The translations under genes were made by a program, and so were the position numbers. Below the pieces are notes generated by a model. The model had not been told where the DNA came from, did no database searches, and worked only from the letters and a program-made list of their open reading frames with translations. Shown here piece by piece: positions 40,410 to 47,914 of a stretch of 47,914 nt of DNA. Position 1 is the stretch's first letter; each line of letters begins with the position of its first letter. This DNA comes from [Streptosporangium] indianense (GTDB lineage: Bacteria; Actinomycetota; Actinomycetes; Streptomycetales; Streptomycetaceae). The stretch lies in NCBI RefSeq assembly GCF_021474405.1, contig NZ_JAKEIO010000054.1:1-47914 (forward strand), read 5' to 3'.

Positions 40410-40431
40410 ATGCGCCGATGCGATGGCGCAT
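40410..40431. promoter_or_regulatory. Inverted repeat upstream of precursor gene
   Basis: ATGCGCC-N8-GGCGCAT has perfect 7-base arms and sits about 250 bases before the precursor start. It could be an operator or a small RNA hairpin. No regulator gene is adjacent. Confidence 0.35.
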
Positions 40432-40680
40432 GTGAAGAACTCGCCGCCAAGCGGTGCGCAGACCTCCACTCATCGGTACCGCTGGGGCGCAAGTTGCCTG
40501 GTGAGGGGGGTGGTTGATTGGAAGCTGCGAGCTGCGGCGTGCTTTGATCCATCGCACCGCGGGGGCCGCTCAGGGCACTCGGAAACGGATGTCCGGCGCT
40601 CGCGGTCGCGGCCGTCATCTGTCCCCCAGAGGGGGCCGCTCCCCCCCTTGTGAGATATCCATATGAAGGGAAGTTCCACC

Positions 40681-40896
40681 ATGAACTCCACCCCCCAGGT
40701 CGAGACCGTCGAAATCGCTGACGCCGCGCTCGACGCCATCTCCGGCGGCCTGTCCGTGAACGCCGTGAACACCGTCACCGACACCGTTGACGGCATTGCC
40801 CCCGTCTCCGGCCTGGTCGACACCGCCGTCGGCACCGTCGAGGGCGTCACCGGCCTGAACACGGCCCCGGTCACCGGTCTGGTCTCCGGCCTCTGA
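40681..40896 (+). CDS. Double-glycine leader peptide precursor of NHLP-type export system
   Basis: The 71-residue peptide starts at ATG 40681, chosen because GGGAAG lies 7-9 bases upstream; ATG 40663 has no ribosome site. The leader (1-23) ends ALDAISGG, a double-glycine site for a C39 peptidase. The 48-residue core (24-71) has no Cys, His, Lys or Arg and is rich in Val, Thr, Gly, Asn and Asp. It contains the related segments APVSGLV and APVTGLV. Directly downstream lie the HlyD-like, C39-ABC and ABC exporter genes. No modification enzyme is adjacent. It may be a bacteriocin-like or surface-active peptide; no homologue is recognised. Confidence 0.85.
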   Translation: MNSTPQVETVEIADAALDAISGGLSVNAVNTVTDTVDGIAPVSGLVDTAVGTVEGVTGLNTAPVTGLVSGL

Positions 40897-40918
40897 TCGA
40901 GCCCTTGTGCCGTTGATT

Positions 40919-40945
40919 CCCGGAACCGCAGCCCGCGGTTCCGGG
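40919..40945 (+). terminator. Attenuator-like stem-loop after precursor gene
   Basis: A perfect 11-bp stem CCCGGAACCGC (40919-40929) / GCGGTTCCGGG (40935-40945) with a 5-base loop, followed by TTCTT. It lies 23 bases after the precursor stop. The exporter genes continue on the same strand, so it probably terminates part of the transcripts and raises the precursor-to-exporter ratio. Confidence 0.65.
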
Positions 40946-40952
40946 TTCTTCG

Positions 40953-41021
40953 GGTTCCGTATACATCTCTCCCACGGTTCCGCGTAAGTCTCCTCCACGG
41001 TCCCGTATGAACCTCTTCCAC
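40953..41021. repeat. Three 23-bp direct repeats before exporter genes
   Basis: Units of exactly 23 bases at 40953-40975, 40976-40998 and 40999-41021 share GGTTCCG and CTCYYCCAC. They lie between the stem-loop and the HlyD-like start (41038) with no spacers, so this is not a CRISPR array. The period is about two helical turns, which suits repeated protein binding, or the array may act in the RNA. Confidence 0.75.
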
Positions 41022-41037
41022 GGGTGAGGGAAGTTCC

Positions 41038-41844
41038 TTGCAGTTCCGCCAACAGGCCCTCGCCAAGCTCCAGTCCCCGGAGGAGCTCGACCTGCCGGTG
41101 CGCTTCGCCCGCCCGCAGGGCTGGCTCGTGCTCTCGGTGACGGTCGTCGCCATGGCGGCCGCCTCGGTGTGGGCCGTGACCGGCTCGGTGACCTCCACCG
41201 TCAGCGCGCCCGCCATCATCACGCACGGGCAGGGCAGTTACCTCCTGCAGAGCCCCGTCGCGGGCCAGGTCACCGCGGTGCTCGCCGAGCAGGGCGAGCA
41301 GGTCCCCGCGAACTCCCCCGTGCTCAAGGTCCGCACGCCCGAGGGCGAGGCGGTCGTCCGCACCCTCGCCGCCGGCCGGGTCTCCGCGCTGGCCGCGACC
41401 GTCGGGCAGATCATCCGGACCGGCGCGAACGTCGCCGCCGTGGAGAAGGTCGCCCACACCGGCGATCCGCTCTACGCCACCGTGTACGTCCCGGCGGAGA
41501 ACGCAGCCTCGATCCCTGACGACGCGGCCGTGGACCTCACCGTGCAGTCGGTGCCGACACAGGAGTACGGCGTGCTGCGCGGCCATGTGAAGTCGGTGGA
41601 CCGCGCGGCGCAGTCCCCGCAGACGATCGCCGCCTTCCTCGGGGACAGCCAGCTGGGCGAGCAGTTCACCAAGAAGGGCAGGCCGGTGGCCGTGACGGTA
41701 CGGCTGGACAAGTCCTCCGCCACGAAGAGCGGTTACCGGTGGTCGTCCGCGGACGGGCCCCCCTTCAAGCTGACCTCCATGACGCTGGCCTCCGGTTCGA
41801 TCCGGCTCGCCGACCAGCGCCCCGTCGACTGGCTGCTGCCATGA
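41038..41844 (+). CDS. HlyD-like membrane fusion protein of NHLP export system
   Basis: The 268-residue protein starts at TTG 41038 behind GAGGGAAG. It has a short cytoplasmic N-terminus (about 1-28, including KLQSPEELDLPVRF), one membrane segment (about 29-48), then a lipoyl/barrel-sandwich region (VSAPAIITHGQGSYLLQSPVAGQVTAV, GEQVPANSPVLKV) and a beta-barrel part. This matches the NHLM/NHLP bacteriocin system secretion protein family. It would connect the C39-ABC exporter to the cell surface. A monoderm host has no outer membrane, so its role is to guide peptide across the wall. It overlaps the next start by 4 bases. Confidence 0.88.
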   Translation: MQFRQQALAKLQSPEELDLPVRFARPQGWLVLSVTVVAMAAASVWAVTGSVTSTVSAPAIITHGQGSYLLQSPVAGQVTAVLAEQGEQVPANSPVLKVRTPEGEAVVRTLAAGRVSALAATVGQIIRTGANVAAVEKVAHTGDPLYATVYVPAENAASIPDDAAVDLTVQSVPTQEYGVLRGHVKSVDRAAQSPQTIAAFLGDSQLGEQFTKKGRPVAVTVRLDKSSATKSGYRWSSADGPPFKLTSMTLASGSIRLADQRPVDWLLP

Positions 41845-44066
41845 GCGCGACCGCACAGGAACCCCGCAGCAGGCGCCGCGCCGCCCCGCCGAAGCGCAAG
41901 GTGCCCAAGGCCCGGGCCAAGACCGTCCGCACCCCCACCGTGCTCCAGATGGAAGCCGTCGAGTGCGGCGCCGCCTCCCTGGCGATGGTGCTCGGCCACT
42001 ACGGCAAGCACGTCCCGCTGGAGGAGCTGCGCATCGCCTGCGGCGTCTCCCGGGACGGCTCTCGCGCCAGCAACCTCCTCAAGGCGGCCCGCTCCTACGG
42101 CCTGACGGCCAAGGGCATGCAGATGGACCTGGCCGCCCTCGCCGAGGTGAAGTCGCCGGCCATCCTGTTCTGGGAGTTCAACCACTACGTCGTCTACGAC
42201 GGCATGGGCCGCCGCTTCGGCCGCCGCGGGGTGTACATCAACGACCCGGGCAAGGGCCGCCGGTTCGTCCCCATGGAGGACTTCGACGGCAGCTTCACCG
42301 GTGTCGTGCTGGTGATGGAGCCCGGCGAGGACTTCACCCGGGGCGGCCGCAAGCCGGGCGTGCTGGGCGCGATGCCCGCACGGCTGCGCGGCACCGCGGG
42401 CACCATGCCGGCCGCGGTCCTGTCGAGCCTGCTGCTGGTGGCGGTCGGCGCGGCGGTGCCCGCCCTGAGCCGTACCTACATCGACGAGTTCCTGATCGGC
42501 GACCAGACCTCGCTGCTCGGCGTGCTGTTCACGTCGATGGCGGCCTGCGTGCTGCTCACGATCGTGCTGACCTGGCTCCAGCAGGCCAACCTGCTGCGCG
42601 GCCGCATCATCTCCTCGACCCTGTCCAGCGCCCGCTTCCTGCGGCATCTGCTGCGGCTGCCGGTGACGTTCTTCTCCCAGCGCAGCCCGGCCGACCTGGT
42701 GCAGCGGCTGCAGTCCAACGACGCGGTCTCCGAGACCCTGTCCCGCGACCTCGCGGCGGCCGGCGTGGACGCGATCGTGGTCGTGCTGTACGCGGTGCTG
42801 CTCTACACCTACGACCCGCAGCTGACGTTCGTCGGCATCGGCGTGGCCCTGCTGAACGTCGTGGCGATGCGGGTCGTCATCCGGCTGCGGGCGACCCGCA
42901 CGGCGAAGCTGCGCGCGGACACCGCACGCCTCACCAACACCGCCTACACGGGCCTGCAGCTCATCGAGACGATGAAGGCCACCGGCGGCGAGGACGGCTA
43001 CTTCCGCAAGTGGGCCGGACAGCATGCCACCACCCTGGAGGAGCAGCAGCGGCTCGGCGTGCCGAGTGCCTGGCTCGGCGTGGTAGCGCCGACGCTCGCC
43101 ACCCTCAACAGCGCGCTGATCCTGTGGATCGGCGGTATGCAGGCGGTCGAGGGACACATCTCGGTGGGTCTGCTGGTCGCCTTCCAGGCCCTGGTCACCC
43201 GCTTCACGGCCCCCCTGACCCGGCTGAACGGCGTCGCGGGCCGCATCCAGGACTTCGCGGCGGACGTGGCCCGGCTGAAGGACGTGGAAAACTTCCAGGC
43301 CGACCCGCTCTACGGCCGGCCGGGCGCCTCCGAGTCGACGCGCCGTCTCCAGGGCCATGTCGAGCTGGAGAACATCACCTTCGGCTACAGCCCCCTCGAC
43401 AAGCCGCTGCTGGCCGGCTTCGACCTGACGGTCGGGCCCGGGCAGCAGGTGGCGCTGGTGGGCGGCTCGGGCAGCGGCAAATCCACGGTGTCCCGGATGA
43501 TCTCCGGGCTGTACGCGCCGTGGGAGGGCGTGATCCGCATCGACGGGCAGCGCATCGAGGACATCCCGCGCGGGGCGCTGGCCGCCTCGGTGTCCTTCGT
43601 CGACCAGGACGTGTTCCTCTTCGAGGGCACGGTCCGTGACAACGTGGCGCTGTGGGACCCGTCGATCCCGGACGACGCGGTGGAGGAGGCGTTGCGCGAC
43701 GCCGCCCTGTACGACGTGATCACGCGCCGCCCGGGCGGCATCCACAGCAAGGTGGAGCAGGACGGCCGCAACTTCTCCGGCGGTCAGCGCCAGCGTCTGG
43801 AGATCGCGCGGGCGTTGGTGCGCCGGCCGAGCATCCTGGTGCTCGACGAGGTGACGAGCGCGCTGGACGCGGAGACCGAACAGGTCGTGATGGACAACCT
43901 GCGCCGGCGCGGCTGTGCCTGTGTGGTGATCGCGCACCGGCTCAGCACGGTCCGCGACAGCGACGAGATCGTCGTCCTTCAGCACGGCACGGTCGTGGAG
44001 CGGGGACGGCACGAGGACCTGGTGGCCCGCGGCGGTGCGTACGCGGCCCTGGTCAGGGAGCGGTGA
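41841..44066 (+). CDS. C39 peptidase-ABC exporter (NHLP family, ABC1)
   Basis: The 741-residue protein starts at ATG 41841, which overlaps the HlyD stop. An N-terminal C39 peptidase (about 30-160) has Gln36 and Cys42 in LQMEAVECG, His115 in FNHYVVYDG and Asp135 in YINDPGKG, so it should be active. A six-segment ABC membrane domain (about 185-490) and an ATPase domain (about 510-735) follow. Walker A is GGSGSGKST, signature FSGGQRQR, Walker B ILVLDEVTSALD and H-loop VIAHR. It should cut the precursor after the Gly-Gly of ALDAISGG and export the core. The next start is 1 base downstream. Confidence 0.93.
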   Translation: MSATAQEPRSRRRAAPPKRKVPKARAKTVRTPTVLQMEAVECGAASLAMVLGHYGKHVPLEELRIACGVSRDGSRASNLLKAARSYGLTAKGMQMDLAALAEVKSPAILFWEFNHYVVYDGMGRRFGRRGVYINDPGKGRRFVPMEDFDGSFTGVVLVMEPGEDFTRGGRKPGVLGAMPARLRGTAGTMPAAVLSSLLLVAVGAAVPALSRTYIDEFLIGDQTSLLGVLFTSMAACVLLTIVLTWLQQANLLRGRIISSTLSSARFLRHLLRLPVTFFSQRSPADLVQRLQSNDAVSETLSRDLAAAGVDAIVVVLYAVLLYTYDPQLTFVGIGVALLNVVAMRVVIRLRATRTAKLRADTARLTNTAYTGLQLIETMKATGGEDGYFRKWAGQHATTLEEQQRLGVPSAWLGVVAPTLATLNSALILWIGGMQAVEGHISVGLLVAFQALVTRFTAPLTRLNGVAGRIQDFAADVARLKDVENFQADPLYGRPGASESTRRLQGHVELENITFGYSPLDKPLLAGFDLTVGPGQQVALVGGSGSGKSTVSRMISGLYAPWEGVIRIDGQRIEDIPRGALAASVSFVDQDVFLFEGTVRDNVALWDPSIPDDAVEEALRDAALYDVITRRPGGIHSKVEQDGRNFSGGQRQRLEIARALVRRPSILVLDEVTSALDAETEQVVMDNLRRRGCACVVIAHRLSTVRDSDEIVVLQHGTVVERGRHEDLVARGGAYAALVRER

Positions 44067-44067
44067 G

Positions 44068-46893
44068 ATGACGACCGTTCACGAAGGGCACGACGGCGAC
44101 CTGGTGCTGGGCGCCTTCGGGCAGATGGGCTCGCGCATCGACTGCGCCGGCTTCAACCGGCTCGACCTCGAGGGGCCGCAGGTGCTGTGGCTGGTCGTGT
44201 CCGGCGCCGTGGACCTGTTCGCGGTCGACGCCGGGCAGCAGGGCCACTGGCATCACCTCGGCCGTCTGGAGGCCGGTTCGCTGGTGCTCGGCCCGGTGCC
44301 GGGCCCGGAGCACACCCTGGTGGCCCGGCCGCTGCGGGACTGCGTGGTGCACCGCATCGGGCTGCGCGAGCTGTACCAGCCGGCCGACACGGCGACCTGG
44401 TCGTACGACGAGTACGGCAATCCGCAGTACGTGCCGCCGACGACGAGTCCGCTGGAGTACGCACTCGCCCTCGGGGTCGGCCGCAGCCTGTCGATCCTCT
44501 TCCAGGCGCCGATGGCCACCGAGCGGGCGGCGGCCCCCACCGACGACGACGTGTTCTGGATGCAGGTGCCCCCGGGCAGCGTGCAGTACGGCTCGCTGTA
44601 CGGCGCGGAGGCCGCGGCCGACCTGCTGATGGATCCGGCGCTGTGGCAGTCCATGGTCGACCAGCAGTACCGGCTGCTGACCACGCTGGACCGCTGGATC
44701 GAGCAGCTGGAGCGCACGCACGAGTCGCGCACCGCCGAGGGCATCAAGGCCGGTGAGGCGGTGCGCGCCCAGGCGGACCGGACACTGCTCGCCTCCATCG
44801 GGAAGCGGTCGGGCAAGCGGACCACCTCGGCCGACGCCGACGCCACGTACGCGGCGTGCAGGCTGGTCGGGCAGGCGGCCGGGATCCGCATCACCGAGCC
44901 GACCCAGAAGGGCACCGGCGGCGACCGTCTCGACCCGGTCGAGCAGGTCGCCCTGGCCTCCCGCGTGCGCACCCGGGCGGTTCGCCTCGACGGCCGCTGG
45001 TGGCGGGACGACGTGGGGCCGCTGGTGGGTCAGCGGGCCCTGTCGGGGGCGCCGGTGGCGCTGCTGTGGCGGCGCGGCGGCTACGTCGCGGTGCATCCGT
45101 CGACCGGGCGTGAGACACCGATCGAGAAGGCCAACGCCGACGAGTTCGAGCCGCGCGCGGTGATGTTCTACCGTCCGCTGCCGGAGCGGCGGCTCGGTCC
45201 ACTGGGGCTGCTGCGGTTCTGTCTGCGGGGCATGCGCGGCGATCTGACGGGTCTGCTGCTCAGCGGTCTGGTCACGGTGGCGATCGGCGCGCTGGTGCCG
45301 GTCGCGACCGGCAAGGTGCTGGGCGAGTTCGTGCCGAAGGCGCAGACGGGCCTGATCGTGCAGGTGTGTCTCGCGGTGATGCTGAGCAGTGTGGTGGCCG
45401 CGGCCTTCATGCTCTTGCAGAACCTGACCATCCTGCGGATCGAGGGCCGGATCGAGGCCACGCTCCAGCCGGCGGTGTGGGACCGGCTGCTGAGGCTGCC
45501 GACGAAGTTCTTCACCGAGCGCTCCACCGGCGAGCTGGCGAGCGCGGCCATGGGCATCAGCGCGATCCGCAGGCTGCTGGCGGGTGTCGGGCCGACGGTC
45601 GCCCAGTCGGTGACGATCGGCGCGATGAACCTGGGGCTGCTGTTCTGGTACAGCGTGCCGATGGCGATGGCCGCGATCGGCATGCTCGTCGTCATCGCGG
45701 CGGTGTTCCTGGGACTCGGGCTGTGGCAGGTGCGCTGGCAGCGGCGTCTGGTGGTGCTCTCCAACAAGCTGAACAACCAGGCGTTCCAGACGTTGCGCGG
45801 ACTGCCGAAGCTGCGGGTGGCGGCCGCCGAGAACTACGCGTACGCCGCGTGGGCGTCGGAGTTCGCACGCAGCCGTGAGCTCCAGCAGAAGGTCGGCCGC
45901 ATCAAGAACCTCACGACGGTGCTGGGCGCGGTGTACCTGCCGCTGTGCACCCTGCTGATGTTCATGCTGCTGGCGGGTCCGGCCCGGGGTTCGATGTCGG
46001 CGGCGGCGTTCCTCACCTTCAACACCTCGGTGACGATGGTGCTGACCTCCGTCACGCAGCTGACGGGCTCGTTCGTCTCGGCGGTGGCCGCGCTGCCGCT
46101 GTTCGAGGAGATCAAGCCGGTGCTGGACGCGACGCCCGAGGTGCGTACGGCGAGTACGCGGCCGGGTCCGCTGACCGGGGCGATCGAGGCGCGGCGGCTG
46201 TCGTTCCGCTACTCGGACGACGGTCCCCTGGTGTTGGACGACGTGTCGTTCGAGGTGCGGCCGGGCGAGTTCGTCGCGGTCGTCGGCCCGAGCGGCTGCG
46301 GGAAGTCGACACTGCTGCGGCTGCTGATCGGCTTCGACCGGCCGGTGTCGGGCAGCGTGCTCTACGACGGGCAGGACCTGGCGGCCCTCGACCAGTCGGC
46401 GGTGCGCCGCCAGTGCGGTGTGGTGCTCCAGCACGCGCAGCCGTTCACCGGTTCGATCCTGGACGTCATCTGCGGCACCGAGCCGTACACGCCGGAGGAG
46501 GCGATGGCGGCGGCGGAGATGGCGGGCCTGGCCGAGGACATCAAGCGGATGCCGATGGGGCTGCACACCATCGTCGCGGGCAGCGGAGCCGTCTCCGGCG
46601 GCCAGCGCCAGCGGCTGATGATCGCCCAGGCACTGATCCGGCGGCCCCGCATCCTCTTCTTCGACGAGGCGACCAGCGCGCTCGACAACGAGACGCAGCG
46701 CACGGTCATCGAGAGCACCAAGGCCCTCAACGCCACCCGGGTCGTCATCGCGCACCGGCTGTCGACCGTGATGGACGCCGACCGGGTCGTGGTGATGGAG
46801 GACGGCAAGGTCATCCAGCAGGGCCCGCCCGCCCAGCTCCTCGCCGACACGAGCGGACGGCTGCACGAGCTGGTGCGGCGTCAGATGGCGTGA
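44068..46893 (+). CDS. Second ABC transporter with long N-terminal region (NHLM ABC2)
   Basis: The 941-residue protein starts at ATG 44068. Residues 1-380 form a non-transport N-terminal region with a cyclic-nucleotide-binding-like beta barrel opening (VLWLVVSGAVDLFAV, LEAGSLVLGPVPG) and a helical linker. A six-segment membrane domain (about 390-680) and an ATPase domain (about 705-935) follow, with Walker A GPSGCGKST, Q-loop VLQHAQPF, signature VSGGQRQR, Walker B ILFFDEATSALD and H-loop VIAHR. It lacks a C39 domain. This architecture is that of the NHLM ABC2 partner that always accompanies ABC1. The pair may form a heterodimeric exporter. Confidence 0.92.
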   Translation: MTTVHEGHDGDLVLGAFGQMGSRIDCAGFNRLDLEGPQVLWLVVSGAVDLFAVDAGQQGHWHHLGRLEAGSLVLGPVPGPEHTLVARPLRDCVVHRIGLRELYQPADTATWSYDEYGNPQYVPPTTSPLEYALALGVGRSLSILFQAPMATERAAAPTDDDVFWMQVPPGSVQYGSLYGAEAAADLLMDPALWQSMVDQQYRLLTTLDRWIEQLERTHESRTAEGIKAGEAVRAQADRTLLASIGKRSGKRTTSADADATYAACRLVGQAAGIRITEPTQKGTGGDRLDPVEQVALASRVRTRAVRLDGRWWRDDVGPLVGQRALSGAPVALLWRRGGYVAVHPSTGRETPIEKANADEFEPRAVMFYRPLPERRLGPLGLLRFCLRGMRGDLTGLLLSGLVTVAIGALVPVATGKVLGEFVPKAQTGLIVQVCLAVMLSSVVAAAFMLLQNLTILRIEGRIEATLQPAVWDRLLRLPTKFFTERSTGELASAAMGISAIRRLLAGVGPTVAQSVTIGAMNLGLLFWYSVPMAMAAIGMLVVIAAVFLGLGLWQVRWQRRLVVLSNKLNNQAFQTLRGLPKLRVAAAENYAYAAWASEFARSRELQQKVGRIKNLTTVLGAVYLPLCTLLMFMLLAGPARGSMSAAAFLTFNTSVTMVLTSVTQLTGSFVSAVAALPLFEEIKPVLDATPEVRTASTRPGPLTGAIEARRLSFRYSDDGPLVLDDVSFEVRPGEFVAVVGPSGCGKSTLLRLLIGFDRPVSGSVLYDGQDLAALDQSAVRRQCGVVLQHAQPFTGSILDVICGTEPYTPEEAMAAAEMAGLAEDIKRMPMGLHTIVAGSGAVSGGQRQRLMIAQALIRRPRILFFDEATSALDNETQRTVIESTKALNATRVVIAHRLSTVMDADRVVVMEDGKVIQQGPPAQLLADTSGRLHELVRRQMA

Positions 46894-46897
46894 GCGG

Positions 46898-47425
46898 TCA
46901 GTCCAGTCCGGGCACCGGCGCGCCGGAGGGCACCCCTGCCGCCACATAGGCGGCGTAGAGCTCCTTCCAGGGCGCGTCGGCCCCGGCGTGCGGAGCCGCG
47001 GTCTCCTCGCCGCGCGCCCTGGCGTCCAGCGCGGCCAGGCAGACCTCCCAGCCGGCGCCGTTGCGGGCGGCGCTTTCGTGGGTGTCGAGGACGTTGGTGA
47101 GCGTGAAGCGGGTGCTCCTCTCGCCGGTCTGCTCCAGGTCGAAGTGGAGTTCGTCCCCGGCCCACTCGAACGACAGGTGCCGGGGCGGGTCGACGGCGAG
47201 GACCCGGCCGGTGGAGTCCTCCATGTGCGGGTCTCCGCTGAAGGTGACGGTGCCGCCGTGGCGCAGCTCGATCTCGGCGCGGGACGGGAACCAGCGCTCC
47301 AGCTCGTCCGGGTCGGTCACGAACTGCCAGACACGGTCGAGGGGGTGGTCGTAGAGGCGGCTGAAACGGACGGCGGGACGGCCGTCCTCCAGGGTCAGAT
47401 AAGTGCCGGTGAGGTCCGTGGTCAC
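46898..47425 (-). CDS. SRPBCC (AHSA1-like) domain protein
   Basis: The 175-residue protein starts at GTG 47425 with AAGGA 9 bases upstream, five bases after the ArsR stop. It has the Bet v 1/AHSA1 pattern: RLYDHPLDRVWQFVTDPDELERWFPS, GTVTFSGDPH, RVLAVDPPRHLSFEW, and a C-terminal helix with GAGWEVCLAALDARA. Such proteins bind hydrophobic ligands; no catalytic residues are visible. It is the downstream partner of an ArsR gene, a frequent pair in actinobacteria. It ends tail-to-tail with the exporter gene with a 4-base gap and no terminator. Confidence 0.87.
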   Translation of the reverse strand: MTTDLTGTYLTLEDGRPAVRFSRLYDHPLDRVWQFVTDPDELERWFPSRAEIELRHGGTVTFSGDPHMEDSTGRVLAVDPPRHLSFEWAGDELHFDLEQTGERSTRFTLTNVLDTHESAARNGAGWEVCLAALDARARGEETAAPHAGADAPWKELYAAYVAAGVPSGAPVPGLD

Positions 47426-47430
47426 GGTGA

Positions 47431-47772
47431 TCAGTCCTTGGCTGCGGGGGGTTCGGGGGCGTCCGGCGTCTCGTCGAGCCGGCGGCCCAGCGCGTCGAGG
47501 CTCTTGTTCCACAGCGCGCGGTAAGGGGCGAGCCAGGCGTCCAGGGCGGCGATCGGGCCGGGGTCGAGGGCGTAGACGCGGCGCTGGGCGTCCTGCCGCA
47601 CCCGGACCAGCCCCGCCTCGCGCAGCACCTTCAGGTGCTTGGAGGTGCTCGGCTGACTCAGTCCGCACGCCTCGACGATCTCACCGACGGACCGGGGCCG
47701 CTCCAGGAGCAGGGCGACCATGGCCCGCCGATGGGGGTCGGCGAGCGCGGTCCAGAGGGCGGCGTCGAGCAT
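47431..47772 (-). CDS. ArsR-family (SmtB-like) winged-helix repressor
   Basis: The 113-residue protein starts at ATG 47772. A winged helix-turn-helix covers about residues 10-70: LADPHRRAMVALLLERPRSVGEIVEACGLSQPSTSKHLKVLREAGLVRVRQDAQRRVYAL in outline. Metal-binding Cys/His clusters typical of SmtB/ArsR sensors are absent; one Cys lies in VEACGLSQ. It therefore belongs to the non-metal ArsR group that pairs with SRPBCC proteins and may sense a small organic ligand. It probably represses its own operon through the inverted repeat upstream. Confidence 0.88.
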   Translation of the reverse strand: MLDAALWTALADPHRRAMVALLLERPRSVGEIVEACGLSQPSTSKHLKVLREAGLVRVRQDAQRRVYALDPGPIAALDAWLAPYRALWNKSLDALGRRLDETPDAPEPPAAKD

Positions 47773-47780
47773 GACTTCAA

Positions 47781-47814
47781 TATTCCTCCCGAGTTATATG
47801 CGCGTCAAGGAATA
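47781..47814. promoter_or_regulatory. Inverted repeat upstream of ArsR operon
   Basis: TATTCCT (47781-47787) and AGGAATA (47808-47814) form perfect 7-base arms with a 20-base spacer just upstream of the ArsR start. This is a candidate autoregulatory operator; the spacer is long for a single dimer site. Confidence 0.4.
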
Positions 47815-47914
47815 CGAGCTTCCCTTTCTCGTACACCGTCCCTGAAAACGTGGTGCTCCCATGCCACGGAAATCCCTCCCCCGACAGCGCGCCCGAGGGC
47901 CCCGCCGCCCGGAC

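Larger units (their letters stand above)
39931..40680. other. 750-bp intergenic region upstream of the peptide-export operon
   Basis: This gap between the divergent protease and the precursor gene is less GC-rich than the genes around it. It contains a DnaA-box-like sequence at 40330-40338 and an inverted repeat ATGCGCC-N8-GGCGCAT at 40410-40431. Open frames such as 39959-40435 and 40330-40653 lack family motifs and coding-type third positions, so I call no gene. Promoters for both flanking genes should lie here; no good -10/-35 pair stands out. Confidence 0.6.

Noticed and set aside
40330..40653. 107-codon forward ORF with AAAGGAGG upstream
   Set aside because: The ribosome-like site is only one base from the TTG, third positions are mixed and there is no motif.
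40953..41021. Three 23-bp repeats considered as a CRISPR array
   Set aside because: The units are directly adjacent with no spacers and there are no cas genes.
41733..46947. Two reverse open frames of 759 and 964 codons over the exporter genes
   Set aside because: The forward frames carry C39 and ABC motifs; the reverse frames are His/Arg/Gln/Gly rich shadows.

Overview
The window is high-GC actinobacterial DNA, almost certainly a Streptomyces chromosome. Codon third positions are strongly GC-biased, many starts are GTG or TTG with strong ribosome binding sites, and marker loci are present: a SapB/AmfS-type class III lanthipeptide cluster, a streptogrisin-type secreted protease, and SpoIIE/GAF/PAS phosphatases. 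TTA, the bldA codon, was found in only two genes. No tRNA, rRNA, CRISPR array, transposase or integrase was found.

Layout. 1-1.1 kb: end of cytochrome c oxidase subunit I (ctaD) and a translationally coupled small membrane protein. 1.1-6.5 kb: a DUF2867 gene divergent from a TetR gene across two matching operators, a second TetR gene divergent from a secreted beta-propeller protein, and a secreted endoglycoceramidase-like GH5 enzyme. 6.5-12.4 kb: a TetM/OtrA-type ribosomal protection GTPase, an XdhC/CoxI-family protein, a YgiN-type monooxygenase and two MDR oxidoreductases. 12.4-16.4 kb: a secreted CSLREA beta-helix protein, a TetR regulator, a tiny ORF, a phosphodiesterase and a frame-disrupted DEDDh exonuclease. 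16.5-22.9 kb: cell-surface sugar genes, with a GT2 glycosyltransferase and rmlC facing rmlA-rmlB-rmlD-methyltransferase across a shared terminator. Together they encode the dedicated dTDP-L-rhamnose enzymes RmlABCD. 22.9-26.1 kb: a CBS protein, a LysR regulator divergent from a DJ-1/PfpI protein, and an 81-bp tandem repeat.

26.1-38.4 kb is the ram/amf (SapB-type) region. A GAF-PAS-GAF-PP2C-HATPase phosphatase is divergent from ramC (lanKC). It is followed by the 37-codon precursor gene ramS, with two SxxSxxxC motifs, and by a heterodimeric ABC exporter (ramA, ramB). The LuxR-type regulator ramR converges on ramB, and a second PP2C phosphatase is divergent from ramR. The only two in-frame TTA codons I found are in ramC and ramR, so two steps of this pathway should need the bldA tRNA.

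38.4-46.9 kb holds a streptogrisin-like protease with a Gly/Ala/acidic repeat tail, then a compact NHLP/NHLM-type peptide export operon. The operon has a 71-codon, cysteine-free, double-glycine precursor, a stem-loop plus three exact-length 23-bp repeats, a HlyD-like adaptor, a C39 peptidase-ABC exporter and a second ABC protein with the family's long N-terminal region. No modifying enzyme lies beside it. The peptide may therefore be exported as an unmodified hydrophobic Val/Thr/Gly-rich chain. This is the best candidate in the window for an undescribed system. An ArsR-SRPBCC pair closes the window.
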